Shown here: positions 51,721 to 59,571 of the stretch, piece by piece
Position numbering within the stretch: the stretch's first letter is position 1
Layout: the number at the start of each line of letters is the position of its first letter
Source: Parabacteroides distasonis
Lineage (GTDB): Bacteria; Bacteroidota; Bacteroidia; Bacteroidales; Tannerellaceae
Direction: 5' to 3'
NCBI GenBank assembly: GCA_021531385.1
Contig: JAFBIR010000002.1
Location: forward strand, 248,001-312,000
Length of the DNA stretch: 64,000 bases
Notes under the pieces: model-generated
Databases searched by the model: none
The model's input: only the letters and a program-made list of their open reading frames with translations
What the model was told of the DNA's origin: nothing
Translations under genes and position numbers: made by a program

Positions 51721-52848
51721 TTACATCACCCACTCCATCCAGCTCTCGGGGGTGACAATGGCCTTCTCACGCACGTCGTAGGTGGAGAGGAAGGAGGCAG
51801 GGAATGGCGTGTTCGCCTTCTTGGGGTTCCATTTCATCTCGAAGAGCGAGAACTGCCCGTCGGCCTCCTCGATGTAGTCGATCTCCTGCTGCTGATTGGT
51901 GCGCCAAAAATAGCTGTTCACGTAACGCCCCGCATACTGGTTGGCCTTGATGCGCTCGCTGATGAAGAAATTCTCCCACAAGGCTCCCGCATCCTGCCGG
52001 AGGGCAAGCGGCGCGAAATTCTGCAAAATGGCGTTGCGGATGCCATTGTCATAGAAATAGAACTTCTTGGCTCGCTTCAGCTCCGTGCGCAGGTTGCGAC
52101 TGAACCCGTTCAGCTTGAAGATGATGAAGCACTTCTCCAATAGATCCACATACTTCTCGACGGTCTTGTTGTCAGTGCCGACGGTTTGCGCCAACTCGTT
52201 GTAGGACACCTCGCTGCCCACCTGCAAAGCGAGCGCCGTCAGCAGCTTCACTAACATTGTCGGGCGGCGGACGCTATCCAGGGAGAGTATGTCTTTGTAG
52301 AGATAGCTGCCCGACAGGTTATGGAGCAACTCCTTCGCATCCTCCTTGTGGTTGAAAATATCGGGATAGGAGCCATAAATGAGGCGATTCTCCAGCGTCT
52401 GTTTCACGCCCAGCAATCCATACGCACGCATCAACTCGCCCGTCGATAGCGGGAAAAGGTGATACTCATACTTCCGACCCGTAAGTGGCTCATCCAAACG
52501 GTTTTGAAGTTCAAAGGAGGAGGAGCCAGTGACCAACAGCTGCACGTCTGGGAAGTTCTCCGTGATGCGCTTCAAGGTCATGCCGATGCGATCCACCCGC
52601 TGTGCCTCGTCGATCATGACGATCTTATTGCCGGCAATCAGCAGCCTCAGCTCTTGGCTATTCATCCCCGCAAGCATCTCCCTCACCTCCGGCTCGTCGC
52701 AATTCAGCCGCAACACAGGCTCCTTCCGATCCTCCAGCACCATGTTGAACAGCGTGCTCTTGCCCACCTGTCTCGCTCCGATCACGATGATCACTTTCCC
52801 TCGGAACATCCGCTCCTCAATCTTATCTTGCAACAACCGCCTTATCAT
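51721..52848 (-). CDS. AAA-family ATPase with DUF4143 domain (second)
   Basis: Walker A VIGARQVGKST, Walker B IVMIDEAQRVD, sensor LVTGSSSFEL, LDEPLTGRKYEYHLFPLS, a winged-helix-like ELAQTVGTDNKTVEKYVDLLEK and a C-terminal nuclease-like pattern (QQEIDYIEE, FSLFEMKWN). It is only distantly similar to the first AAA protein. The start at 52848 (MIRRLLQDKIEERMF) follows a TATCTTTG -7 box at 52879; a longer frame to 52920 would begin inside a repeat. It is convergent with the antitoxin gene, with a 10-bp gap. Confidence 0.9.
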   Translation of the reverse strand: MIRRLLQDKIEERMFRGKVIIVIGARQVGKSTLFNMVLEDRKEPVLRLNCDEPEVREMLAGMNSQELRLLIAGNKIVMIDEAQRVDRIGMTLKRITENFPDVQLLVTGSSSFELQNRLDEPLTGRKYEYHLFPLSTGELMRAYGLLGVKQTLENRLIYGSYPDIFNHKEDAKELLHNLSGSYLYKDILSLDSVRRPTMLVKLLTALALQVGSEVSYNELAQTVGTDNKTVEKYVDLLEKCFIIFKLNGFSRNLRTELKRAKKFYFYDNGIRNAILQNFAPLALRQDAGALWENFFISERIKANQYAGRYVNSYFWRTNQQQEIDYIEEADGQFSLFEMKWNPKKANTPFPASFLSTYDVREKAIVTPESWMEWVM

Positions 52849-52878
52849 ACTTTTGACCCTTTTGTTTCGTTGACTTCG

Positions 52879-52886
52879 CAAAGATA
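52879..52886 (-). promoter_or_regulatory. -7 box of the second AAA ATPase gene
   Basis: TATCTTTG on the minus strand, 30 bp before the ATG at 52848. Confidence 0.6.
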
Positions 52887-52911
52887 ATAAAACTATTTGA
52901 TATTCAGTATT

Positions 52912-52977
52912 CGATCCCAAAATTCATACCGTTTTTTGGGATTACGATCCCAAAATTCATACCGATTTTTGGGATTA
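52912..52977. repeat. Two 33-bp tandem hairpin units
   Basis: Each unit contains ATCCCAAAA...TTTTGGGAT with TTCATACCG in the loop. The two copies differ at one base. Confidence 0.85.
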
Positions 52978-52997
52978 GGTGCTCACGAGCCATCAAA
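52975..52997. repeat. Short repeat A, copy 2
   Basis: It matches the 3' end region of the first AAA gene (49574-49596) at 20 of 23 positions. Here it is only 24 bp from repeat B, with no gene between. Confidence 0.6.
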
Positions 52998-53021
52998 CGG
53001 GAGTCGTTATTGACACAATCT

Positions 53022-53083
53022 TACTGCATAAAATAGTGCCTTTTTTGTGCAGTACGGCTGCATTATTGCATAAAATCATAGGC
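53022..53083. repeat. 62-bp direct repeat B, copy 2
   Basis: It is identical to 50899-50960 except for one A-to-G change. Its right end overlaps the first three bases of the 34-bp repeat at 53081. Confidence 0.9.
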
Positions 53084-53114
53084 AAAGCGTAACAGCGCAA
53101 CAGCGCAACAGTGA
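53081..53114 (-). repeat. 34-bp repeat, right copy (inverted partner of 43423-43456)
   Basis: The minus strand reads TCACTGTTGCGC, two more CTGTTGCG-like units, then CTTTGCC. It faces the left copy in inverted orientation about 9.6 kb away. Confidence 0.8.
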
Positions 53115-53160
53115 TTTTCCAGCATATACCCTGCTCCGCAGGAATAGGTATAAATATAGT

Positions 53161-53192
53161 TTTATATTATAATATATATATTATAATATAAA
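53161..53192. repeat. 32-bp perfect AT palindrome
   Basis: TTTATATTATAATATA is followed directly by its reverse complement. It is pure A/T and lies roughly midway between the iteron-like blocks 53087-53111 and 53232-53256. Confidence 0.9.
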
Positions 53193-53231
53193 GTTGAATT
53201 TAGGTGTATGTGAGGGATAGGGCGAAAACAG

Positions 53232-53256
53232 CTGTTACGCTGTTGCGCTGTTGCGC
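53232..53256 (+). repeat. Third iteron-like block
   Basis: CTGTTACG, CTGTTGCG, CTGTTGCG and a terminal C: three 8-bp units of the same kind as in the two 34-bp repeats, in the orientation of the left copy. Confidence 0.75.
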
Positions 53257-53265
53257 CACTCATCA

Positions 53266-53338
53266 TTTAGGAGTTAGGAATGAGGAATTAGGAGTTGAAA
53301 TTAATAATTAGGAGTTGGGAATTAGGAGTTAGGAATTA
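53266..53338. repeat. TTAGGA-type heptamer tract
   Basis: Repeated variants of TTAGGAGTTAGGAATGAGGA occur here. They are similar in sequence to the tract at 22014-22106. Confidence 0.7.
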
Positions 53339-53371
53339 TTCTGTAAATAGTATAATTTTTTCAATAAATAG

Positions 53372-53402
53372 TTGCGTATTCGGAAGGGATGTTGTATATT
53401 TG
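53372..53402 (+). promoter_or_regulatory. Promoter of the HU-like gene
   Basis: TTG (53372-53374), a 20-bp spacer and TATATTTG (53395-53402). The predicted start near 53409 leaves an untranslated leader of about 175 nt. Confidence 0.65.
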
Positions 53403-53585
53403 CAGTGTGTTCGAGAAGGTCGATCGCAAGGATAATAGATCACTGCTGCCCAAGATATTTTATCGCGCGAAACGACCTCAATGAGGCCTCGAATCGACGT
53501 TTCCATTTACGCAATCTGCCCTGAAGAGGGGGATTAAAAGAAAGTTTTCAACACCTGTTGATAACTTTGCAAATCATTCATTATC

Positions 53586-54182
53586 ATGATTAACTATTCT
53601 ATCGTGATGCGTTCTGTCAACAGCAATCTGCTTGAAATTAACCAGGCGAAGGCACGGGTGAAGGCGGCTCGAATGGCCGGTGAGACGCCAGAGCAGGCGG
53701 ATCTTGACCTGATCGCCACCGAGGAGCGAAAGGCGTTCGCCGTGGCGCAATATGCCGAGGTGATGCCGATCGAGAAGTTCGCGAAGCACATCGCCACTCA
53801 TGGCTGCGTCTATAGCCGTGCGGACATCAGTGCCATCCTCTATATGGCGGTCGATTGCATGCGTGAGTTGCTCTTGGACGGTAAGAAGATGCGCTTGGGC
53901 GACCTGGGCGATTTCTCGGTGAGCCTCTCCAGCCGTGGGGCGAGCGACCCGCAGAGCTTCTCGGCGCAAAACATCACGGATGTGAAGGTGGTGTGGGACG
54001 CGGGTAGCGCGTTCAAGACGTTGCTTCCTGAAGCGGAGTTCAACCTTGTGGCAAGCCGTGCGGCACAAGCGAAGGTGATCAAGGCGATCAAGGCGGGCGA
54101 GAACAGCGTGGATCTGAACACGCCTATCGAGCCGGAACCTGTGGAGCCGGAACCGGAACCTGAGAACCCGGACGTTGTCTGA
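53586..54182 (+). CDS. HU-like DNA-binding protein (HU-HIG type)
   Basis: The 198 residues have the HU-like fold with an N-terminal extension: VMPIEKFAKHIATHGCVYSRADISAILYMAVDCMRELLLDGKKMRLGDLGDFSVSL in pieces, then an arm-like strand pair and a helical stretch. The C-terminal tail is Pro-Glu rich (EPEPVEPEPEPENP). Proteins of this type lie at the edges of polysaccharide loci in Bacteroidales; a role in locus DNA structure is inference. It is preceded by a long leader and followed by a terminator. Confidence 0.88.
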   Translation: MINYSIVMRSVNSNLLEINQAKARVKAARMAGETPEQADLDLIATEERKAFAVAQYAEVMPIEKFAKHIATHGCVYSRADISAILYMAVDCMRELLLDGKKMRLGDLGDFSVSLSSRGASDPQSFSAQNITDVKVVWDAGSAFKTLLPEAEFNLVASRAAQAKVIKAIKAGENSVDLNTPIEPEPVEPEPEPENPDVV

Positions 54183-54205
54183 CGCCGGAAGGAGCCGCGA
54201 TGCGC

Positions 54206-54250
54206 AGGGGTCGAATCCAATCGTGAGCACGACGAGGGTTCGCCCCTTTT
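54206..54250 (+). terminator. Terminator after the HU-like gene
   Basis: AGGGGTCGAATCC pairs with GGGTTCGCCCCT (one bulge), followed by TTTT. Confidence 0.65.
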
Positions 54251-54259
54251 GCATTAGCT

Positions 54260-55399
54260 TCAGCGGTTTTGATACATCCGCTCGTAATAGCGCATGTAGT
54301 CGCCACCGGTGATTTCCTCCACCCACGCCTGGTGCTCCAGATACCAGCGGATGGTCTTCACGATGCCCACCTCGAAGGGGGTCTCCGGCAACCAACCCAA
54401 TTCCCGGTTGATCTTGGAGGGGTCGATTGCATAACGCTGGTCATGCCCGAGGCGATCCTTGACGAAGGTGATCAAGTCGTCGTTGATCCAATCAATGGCG
54501 ATCTCGCCATCGGCGGTGCGCTCCTGCTTCTTCAACACTTGGCGGTAAGCGGGTTGCTCGGTCATGAGCTGACGGATGGTGCGGATTGTCAAGCGGACGA
54601 TCTCGATGTTTTGCTTCTCGTTATGACCACCCACGTTATACACCTCGCCAGCACGCCCCCGGTGGATCACAGCGTCGATCGCCTTGCAATGATCCTCCAC
54701 GTAGAGCCAATCGCGCACGTTGGTGCCATCGCCATACACGGGCAGCTTCTTCCCTTCCAAGATATTCTTGATAATCAATGGGATCAGCTTCTCCGGGAAG
54801 TGATAAGGGCCGTAATTGTTGGAGCAACGGGTGATGCTGACGGGCATCTTGTAGGTCTCATGATAGGCCTTCACGAAGAGGTCGGCGCTGGTTTTGGAGG
54901 CGCTGTAAGGGCTTCGGGGATCCAAGGGGGTCTCCTCGGTGAAATAACCCTCGGCACCTAAGCTGCCATACACCTCGTCGGTCGATACCTGATGGAAGCG
55001 AACGCCCTCCCGCCAAACGGGATAGCCTTTCTCATCCTTGCCGGTCACCCACGCCTTGCGCGCGGCATCCAGCAGGTTTTGAGTACCCAAGATATTGGTT
55101 TGCAGGAAGAGCTGCGGGTTCTCGATGCTGCGATCGACATGGCTCTCAGCGGCGAAATTGACCACGCAATCGAAGTGATATTGCGCGAAGAGTTGATCCG
55201 CCAACGCCCGATCGCCAATGTCGCCCTTGACGAAGCAGCAACGCTGGCCATCTATATCCTCAGCGATGGTGCCCAGATTGCCCGCATAGGTCAGCAGATC
55301 CAACACAACGATCTGAATATCCTCGTATTTCTTCAACATGTATTTGATAAAGTTGGCGCCAATAAAACCTGCCGCGCCGGTTACCAAGTATGTCTTCAT
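54260..55399 (-). CDS. rfbB: dTDP-glucose 4,6-dehydratase
   Basis: This short-chain dehydrogenase family enzyme makes dTDP-4-keto-6-deoxyglucose. It has VTGAAGFIGANFIKYML (NAD site), FAAESHVDRSIENP, the catalytic STDEVYGSLG and Tyr-Lys in SPYSASKTSADLFV. The 379 residues are slightly longer than the usual 350. It is 15 bp downstream of rfbC. rfbA and rfbD are not in the window, so the deoxysugar pathway continues elsewhere. Confidence 0.96.
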   Translation of the reverse strand: MKTYLVTGAAGFIGANFIKYMLKKYEDIQIVVLDLLTYAGNLGTIAEDIDGQRCCFVKGDIGDRALADQLFAQYHFDCVVNFAAESHVDRSIENPQLFLQTNILGTQNLLDAARKAWVTGKDEKGYPVWREGVRFHQVSTDEVYGSLGAEGYFTEETPLDPRSPYSASKTSADLFVKAYHETYKMPVSITRCSNNYGPYHFPEKLIPLIIKNILEGKKLPVYGDGTNVRDWLYVEDHCKAIDAVIHRGRAGEVYNVGGHNEKQNIEIVRLTIRTIRQLMTEQPAYRQVLKKQERTADGEIAIDWINDDLITFVKDRLGHDQRYAIDPSKINRELGWLPETPFEVGIVKTIRWYLEHQAWVEEITGGDYMRYYERMYQNR

Positions 55400-55414
55400 C
55401 CTATTCCTCTGTGT

Positions 55415-55978
55415 TTAACGTTTGTAGCTGAAATTGTTTTCCGCCTCCGCCAAGGTAGGCGCCTGTGTATCTTTCGCCGAGAGATTGACAGCGGCGGGAT
55501 CGGTAATGCCCCATTCCACCTGTATCGTCGGGTCGTCATAACGGATGCCTCGCTCATGGGAGGGCATATAGGGGTTATCCACCTTATAGGTGAAGATAGC
55601 CTCATCGCTCAAGACATGGAATCCATGCGCAAATCCCTGCGGGATAAAGAGTTGCCGTTTATTCTCGTCGGAGAGCTCCACCGCCACATAGCGGCCGTAG
55701 GTGGGTGATTCCCTGCGAATATCCACCGCCACATCCAACACACGCCCCTTGATCACCCGCACCAATTTCGATTGCGCATAGGGAGCCAACTGGTAATGCA
55801 AGCCACGCAGCACCCCTTTGGTGGAGCGAGATTCGTTGTCTTGCACAAAGCGCACGCCTCCCACTATCGAGTCGAACTCCTCCTGCTTAAAGGCCTCGAA
55901 AAAATAGCCTCTTTGATCGGTGAACACCTTGGGTTCAATGATCCAAACACCCGGTATCGTTGTTTCTTTATAGGTCAT
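55415..55978 (-). CDS. rfbC: dTDP-4-dehydrorhamnose 3,5-epimerase
   Basis: The 187-residue cupin has WIIEPKVFTDQRGYFFEAF, the catalytic His in KGVLRGLHYQLAPYAQSKLVRV and QLFIPQGFAHGFHVLSDEAIFTYKV with the catalytic Tyr region. It acts after RfbB in dTDP-rhamnose synthesis for surface polysaccharide. A TTAGGA-type tract lies in the 57-bp gap to uxuA. Confidence 0.97.
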   Translation of the reverse strand: MTYKETTIPGVWIIEPKVFTDQRGYFFEAFKQEEFDSIVGGVRFVQDNESRSTKGVLRGLHYQLAPYAQSKLVRVIKGRVLDVAVDIRRESPTYGRYVAVELSDENKRQLFIPQGFAHGFHVLSDEAIFTYKVDNPYMPSHERGIRYDDPTIQVEWGITDPAAVNLSAKDTQAPTLAEAENNFSYKR

Positions 55979-56035
55979 AATGCTTATTATTCAGGATTTT
56001 GGAAGGAGAACTTATTCAATTCCTCATTCCTCATT

Positions 56036-57205
56036 TTAAAATAGGCTCTTTGCGATGCCCATCTCCAATCCTCTCAACTCCGCCAAGCCACGCAAGCGGC
56101 CGATGCAGGAATAGCCGGGATTGGTTTTCTTCTTCAAATCATCAATCATCTGATGGCCATGATCGGGGCGCATGGCGATGGAGCATCCCCGACGTTGCTG
56201 CAACTCCAAAAGCGCCTTCATCACGCCATACATATCCACGTCGCCCTCCAAGTGGTTGGCTTCGTAGAAGTTGCCCTCGGCATCCCGACAGGTGCTGCGG
56301 AAATGGACGAAATCAATGCGATCGCCGAAGCGTTCCATCATGGCAGCCAACTCATTATCCGCACGCACGCCAAACGAACCGGTGCAGAGGCAAAGGCCAT
56401 TGCTGGGGTTGGGCACCGCCTCGATCAACCGCTGGAAATCTTCCGCCGTGCTTAGGATGCGCGGCAACCCTAAGATGGAATAGGGAGGATCGTCCGGGTG
56501 AATCACCAAGCGTACACCTGCCTCATCGGCCACCGGGGCGATCTCACGCAAGAAATAGATCAGGTTCGACCGCAACTGCTCCGCGTCGATATCCTTGTAC
56601 CGATCCAACGCCTCACGGAATTGATCGAGCGTGAAGCTCTCTTCCGAACCGGGCAACCCGGCGATCATGTTGCGCACCAATCGCTGCTTTTCCGCCTCAT
56701 CCATCGCTTGATAACGCTTCCAAGCCTTCGCCTTATCCGCCGCTGAATACTCCTGCTCAGCCGCCGGACGCTTCAAGATGTAGAGGTCGAACGCCAGGAA
56801 AGCCACCCGCTCAAAGCGCAAGGCCTTGGAGCCATCGGGAAGGGTATATGCCAAATCCGTACGCGTCCAATCCAATACCGGCATGAAATTATAGGTGACG
56901 ACCCGTATGCCACACGCACCGAGGTTGCGAATGCTTTGCTTATAGTTGTCGATATAGCGCTGGAAATCGCCTGTTTGCGTCTTGATATGCTCATGCACCG
57001 GCACGCTCTCTACCACGCTCCAACGCAATCCTGCCGCCTCGATCAAGGCTTTTCGCCGCTCGATCTCCTCTACGCTCCATACCTCCCCATTCGGGATATG
57101 GTGTAAGGCGTTGACGACGCCTGTCGCACCCGCTTGCCGGATGTCTGCCAGCGAGACGGGGTCATTAGGGCCATACCAACGCCATGTTTGCTCACACAGA
57201 TACAT
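56036..57205 (-). CDS. uxuA: Mannonate dehydratase
   Basis: It dehydrates D-mannonate to 2-keto-3-deoxygluconate in glucuronate breakdown. The 389 residues start [19 protein letters not shown] and contain [43 protein letters not shown]-like, HFRSTCRD and [10 protein letters not shown], which hold the metal-binding His/Cys/Asp/His set. It follows the SDR gene by 35 bp, forming a two-gene hexuronate operon. Confidence 0.97.
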   Translation of the reverse strand: MYLCEQTWRWYGPNDPVSLADIRQAGATGVVNALHHIPNGEVWSVEEIERRKALIEAAGLRWSVVESVPVHEHIKTQTGDFQRYIDNYKQSIRNLGACGIRVVTYNFMPVLDWTRTDLAYTLPDGSKALRFERVAFLAFDLYILKRPAAEQEYSAADKAKAWKRYQAMDEAEKQRLVRNMIAGLPGSEESFTLDQFREALDRYKDIDAEQLRSNLIYFLREIAPVADEAGVRLVIHPDDPPYSILGLPRILSTAEDFQRLIEAVPNPSNGLCLCTGSFGVRADNELAAMMERFGDRIDFVHFRSTCRDAEGNFYEANHLEGDVDMYGVMKALLELQQRRGCSIAMRPDHGHQMIDDLKKKTNPGYSCIGRLRGLAELRGLEMGIAKSLF

Positions 57206-57240
57206 AATAAATTGAGAAATTAGGAATTATAAATTAGGAT

Positions 57241-58053
57241 TTAAATGGAAAAGGCGTCGAAACCGCCATCAATGGGAATCACCGTACCGGTCACGAAGGC
57301 GGAGGCATCGCTCGCCAACCACTGCAAGGTGCCCAGCAACTCCTCAGGTTTTCCTAACCGACGGAAGGGCGTATGCGCCACGATCGTGTTGCAACGGTCA
57401 GAAGGTGTGCCATCGGGATTGCTCATCAACGCCCGATTCTGATCGGTCAAGAAGAAGCCGGGCGCCATTGCGTTCACCCGTAAGCCCTCGCCAAACTTGA
57501 TGGCCAACTCACCCGCCAGATACTGGGTGAAGTTGTTGATGGCCGCTTTCGCGCAGCCATACCCCACCACCCGTGTCAATGGCCGCAAGGCGGATTCAGA
57601 AGAGATGTTGATGATGCTGCCTTTGCCCTGTCGCACCATCACCTCGGCAAACACCATCGTAGGGATCACGGTGCCAAACAGGTTGAGATCCACCACCCCT
57701 CGGAAAGCCGACACATCCAAATCGAAGAAGGTCTTGCCGGGAGGGATAGTCGCACCCGCTTGGTTGCCTCCCGCCAGATTCACCAACACGTCCACTTGCC
57801 CGTAACGCGTCAAGATCTGCTCGCGGCACGCCATCAACGAATCCCGATCCAACACATCCGATTGCAGGAAAAGCGCCTCTCCCTCAGCGTTATGAATCTC
57901 CTTCACCAAGGCCTCTCCCTTGTGCGGATTCCGACCTAAAATCACCACCTTTGCCCCCTCTTTCGCCAGATGCTTGGCCATGCAGGCACCCAAGATGCCG
58001 TATCCTCCGGTCAAAAGGATGACCCTATCTTTTACACTGAATAAATCGTTCAT
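57241..58053 (-). CDS. SDR-family oxidoreductase, probable D-mannonate oxidoreductase
   Basis: A classical short-chain dehydrogenase: cofactor site LLTGGYGILGACMAKHL, NLAGGNQAG, catalytic Ser in NISSESALRPL and YGCAKAA (YxxxK). The C-terminal VTGTVIPIDGGFDAFSI is typical. Its place directly upstream of uxuA indicates interconversion of fructuronate and mannonate, replacing the long-chain UxuB (inference from context). It is the first gene of the operon. Confidence 0.9.
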   Translation of the reverse strand: MNDLFSVKDRVILLTGGYGILGACMAKHLAKEGAKVVILGRNPHKGEALVKEIHNAEGEALFLQSDVLDRDSLMACREQILTRYGQVDVLVNLAGGNQAGATIPPGKTFFDLDVSAFRGVVDLNLFGTVIPTMVFAEVMVRQGKGSIINISSESALRPLTRVVGYGCAKAAINNFTQYLAGELAIKFGEGLRVNAMAPGFFLTDQNRALMSNPDGTPSDRCNTIVAHTPFRRLGKPEELLGTLQWLASDASAFVTGTVIPIDGGFDAFSI

Positions 58054-58075
58054 CTTACTGCTTTTTTGACAGTCA

Positions 58076-58106
58076 CAAATGTAAGCCTATTTCTTGAATA
58101 CGGCAA
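58076..58106 (-). promoter_or_regulatory. Promoter of the mannonate operon
   Basis: On the minus strand TTG (58104-58106), a 20-bp spacer and TACATTTG (58076-58083), 22 bp before the SDR ATG. Confidence 0.7.
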
Positions 58107-58218
58107 TTCTATTTTCAAATAAGACGAAAAAGATAGAGGAAACAACCAAAGAGCCGCCTCATAGCTGTTAATTGTGGTAAAAAACGTCTGTTTAGGTCAA
58201 TATTAGACCGCTTTTTCC

Positions 58219-58226
58219 TACTTTTG
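58219..58226 (+). promoter_or_regulatory. -7 box of the RND efflux operon
   Basis: TACTTTTG, 97 bp before the adaptor ATG. No clear -33 element and no operator palindrome was recognised in the leader. Confidence 0.5.
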
Positions 58227-58323
58227 TGAGGCTTAAGCAAGGAGTAAAACCTTTTTTTAGGAATACGACAGTGGTAAGGCTTGTGAAGAGCGTACTTTAT
58301 TTCGACAAAATTTAAACTATAAT

Positions 58324-59532
58324 ATGTATCAGATGCTGAGATTAACAGTTACACCGTTAAGGCAAATCGCCTTATGCGCGATGGGTATGTCTTTATTAAC
58401 CGCTTGCGGAAGCAGCGAGGGAGGCATGAAAATCGGCGACAATGAGTTTACGGTCATGACCGTCAGTACAACAACCAGTGATCAATCCACCTCTTATCCC
58501 GCTACGATCCGAGGCACGCAAGACATCGAAGTGCGTCCGCAGGTTTCCGGATTCGTGGTGAAATTGTGTGTGGATGAGGGTGCGACCGTACGGAAAGGAC
58601 AAGCGCTGTTTCAAATTGATCCGACCCAATACGCAGCGGCTGTGCGTCAAGCGAAGGCGGCTGTGGAGATGGCCAAAGCAAACGTGAACACCTTGACTTT
58701 GACCGAGCAAAACAAGAAGATGCTGCATGAGAAACAGATCATCAGCGATTTTGAGTATCAATCAGCCATCAACCAGTTGATGTCCGCCAAAGCAAGTTTA
58801 GCACAAGCGGAGGCGCAATTGGTGAGCGCCAATCAGAACCTCTCCTTCTGCACGGTGACAAGCCCTTCGAATGGCGTGGTGGGCACCTTCCCCTATCGTG
58901 TGGGAAGCTTGGTGAGCCCCTCCATCGCACAACCGATGACGACCGTCTCTGAGATTGGCGAGATGTATGTCTATTTCTCCATGACCGAGAAGGAGCTGCT
59001 GAACCTCACGAAGGCGGGTGGCACCTTGAAGGAGCAATTAGAGAAGATGCCGGACGTGCAGTTACGTTTGGCCGATGAGAGCCTTTACAAATACAAAGGA
59101 AAGATTGATGCCGTGAGCGGCGTGATCGACCAATCGACCGGTTCGGTGAGCATGCGCGCGATTTTCCCCAACACCGACAACGTCTTGCGTAGTGGTGGAT
59201 CGGGTAGCGTCGTGTTCCCCTACACGATGGAGAACATCATGATCATCCCGCAATCGGCTACCGTAGAGATCCAAGACAAGAAGTTCGTCTTCGTGTTGCA
59301 AGCCGATAACAAAGTGAAGAACACGGAGGTGACCATCTCCTCGTTGAACGACGGCAAGAATTACATTGTCACCAATGGCTTGAAATCGGGCGACAAGATC
59401 GTGATCGAAGGCGTGCAGAAGGTAAGAGACGGCCAGGAGATCGTCCCCCTCACACCGGAGCAACAGAAAGCGAAATACGATCAAGCGTTGAAAGATCAGA
59501 AAGAGGGCAACTTGCAAACGGCTTTCAATTAA
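58324..59532 (+). CDS. RND efflux periplasmic adaptor (AcrA/MexA type), lipoprotein
   Basis: Signal peptide with lipobox LLTACGS (lipidated Cys). The order is that of MexA-like adaptors: lipoyl half (IEVRPQVSGFVVKLCVDEGATVRKGQALFQIDP), alpha-hairpin (AAVRQAKAAVEMAKANVNTL), second lipoyl half (FCTVTSPSNGVVGTFPYRVGSLVS) and beta-barrel/membrane-proximal domains (GLKSGDKIVIEGVQKVRDGQEI). It bridges the inner-membrane pump and the outer-membrane channel encoded downstream. Confidence 0.95.
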   Translation: MYQMLRLTVTPLRQIALCAMGMSLLTACGSSEGGMKIGDNEFTVMTVSTTTSDQSTSYPATIRGTQDIEVRPQVSGFVVKLCVDEGATVRKGQALFQIDPTQYAAAVRQAKAAVEMAKANVNTLTLTEQNKKMLHEKQIISDFEYQSAINQLMSAKASLAQAEAQLVSANQNLSFCTVTSPSNGVVGTFPYRVGSLVSPSIAQPMTTVSEIGEMYVYFSMTEKELLNLTKAGGTLKEQLEKMPDVQLRLADESLYKYKGKIDAVSGVIDQSTGSVSMRAIFPNTDNVLRSGGSGSVVFPYTMENIMIIPQSATVEIQDKKFVFVLQADNKVKNTEVTISSLNDGKNYIVTNGLKSGDKIVIEGVQKVRDGQEIVPLTPEQQKAKYDQALKDQKEGNLQTAFN

Positions 59533-59571
59533 TTCAGTTAGAGTGATTTGTATTGACTAAAACAGAAAGAC

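Larger units (their letters stand above)
52849..53585. other. Repeat-dense non-coding stretch between the second AAA gene and the HU-like gene
   Basis: No protein gene is seen in 737 bp. In order it holds the AAA promoter, two 33-bp tandem hairpins, repeats A and B, the right 34-bp repeat, a 32-bp AT palindrome, a third iteron-like block (53232-53256), TTAGGA-type heptamers, the HU promoter and a leader of about 175 nt. Confidence 0.7.

Noticed and set aside
52849-52920. Longer N-terminus for the second AAA ATPase starting at 52920
   Set aside because: The extension would start with TTG inside the tandem 33-bp repeat and upstream of the -7 box at 52879; the ATG at 52848 gives the family-typical start.
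53161-53192. AT palindrome as an intrinsic terminator
   Set aside because: It has no GC-rich stem and no gene ends nearby; a pure A/T cruciform fits an origin or recombination site better.
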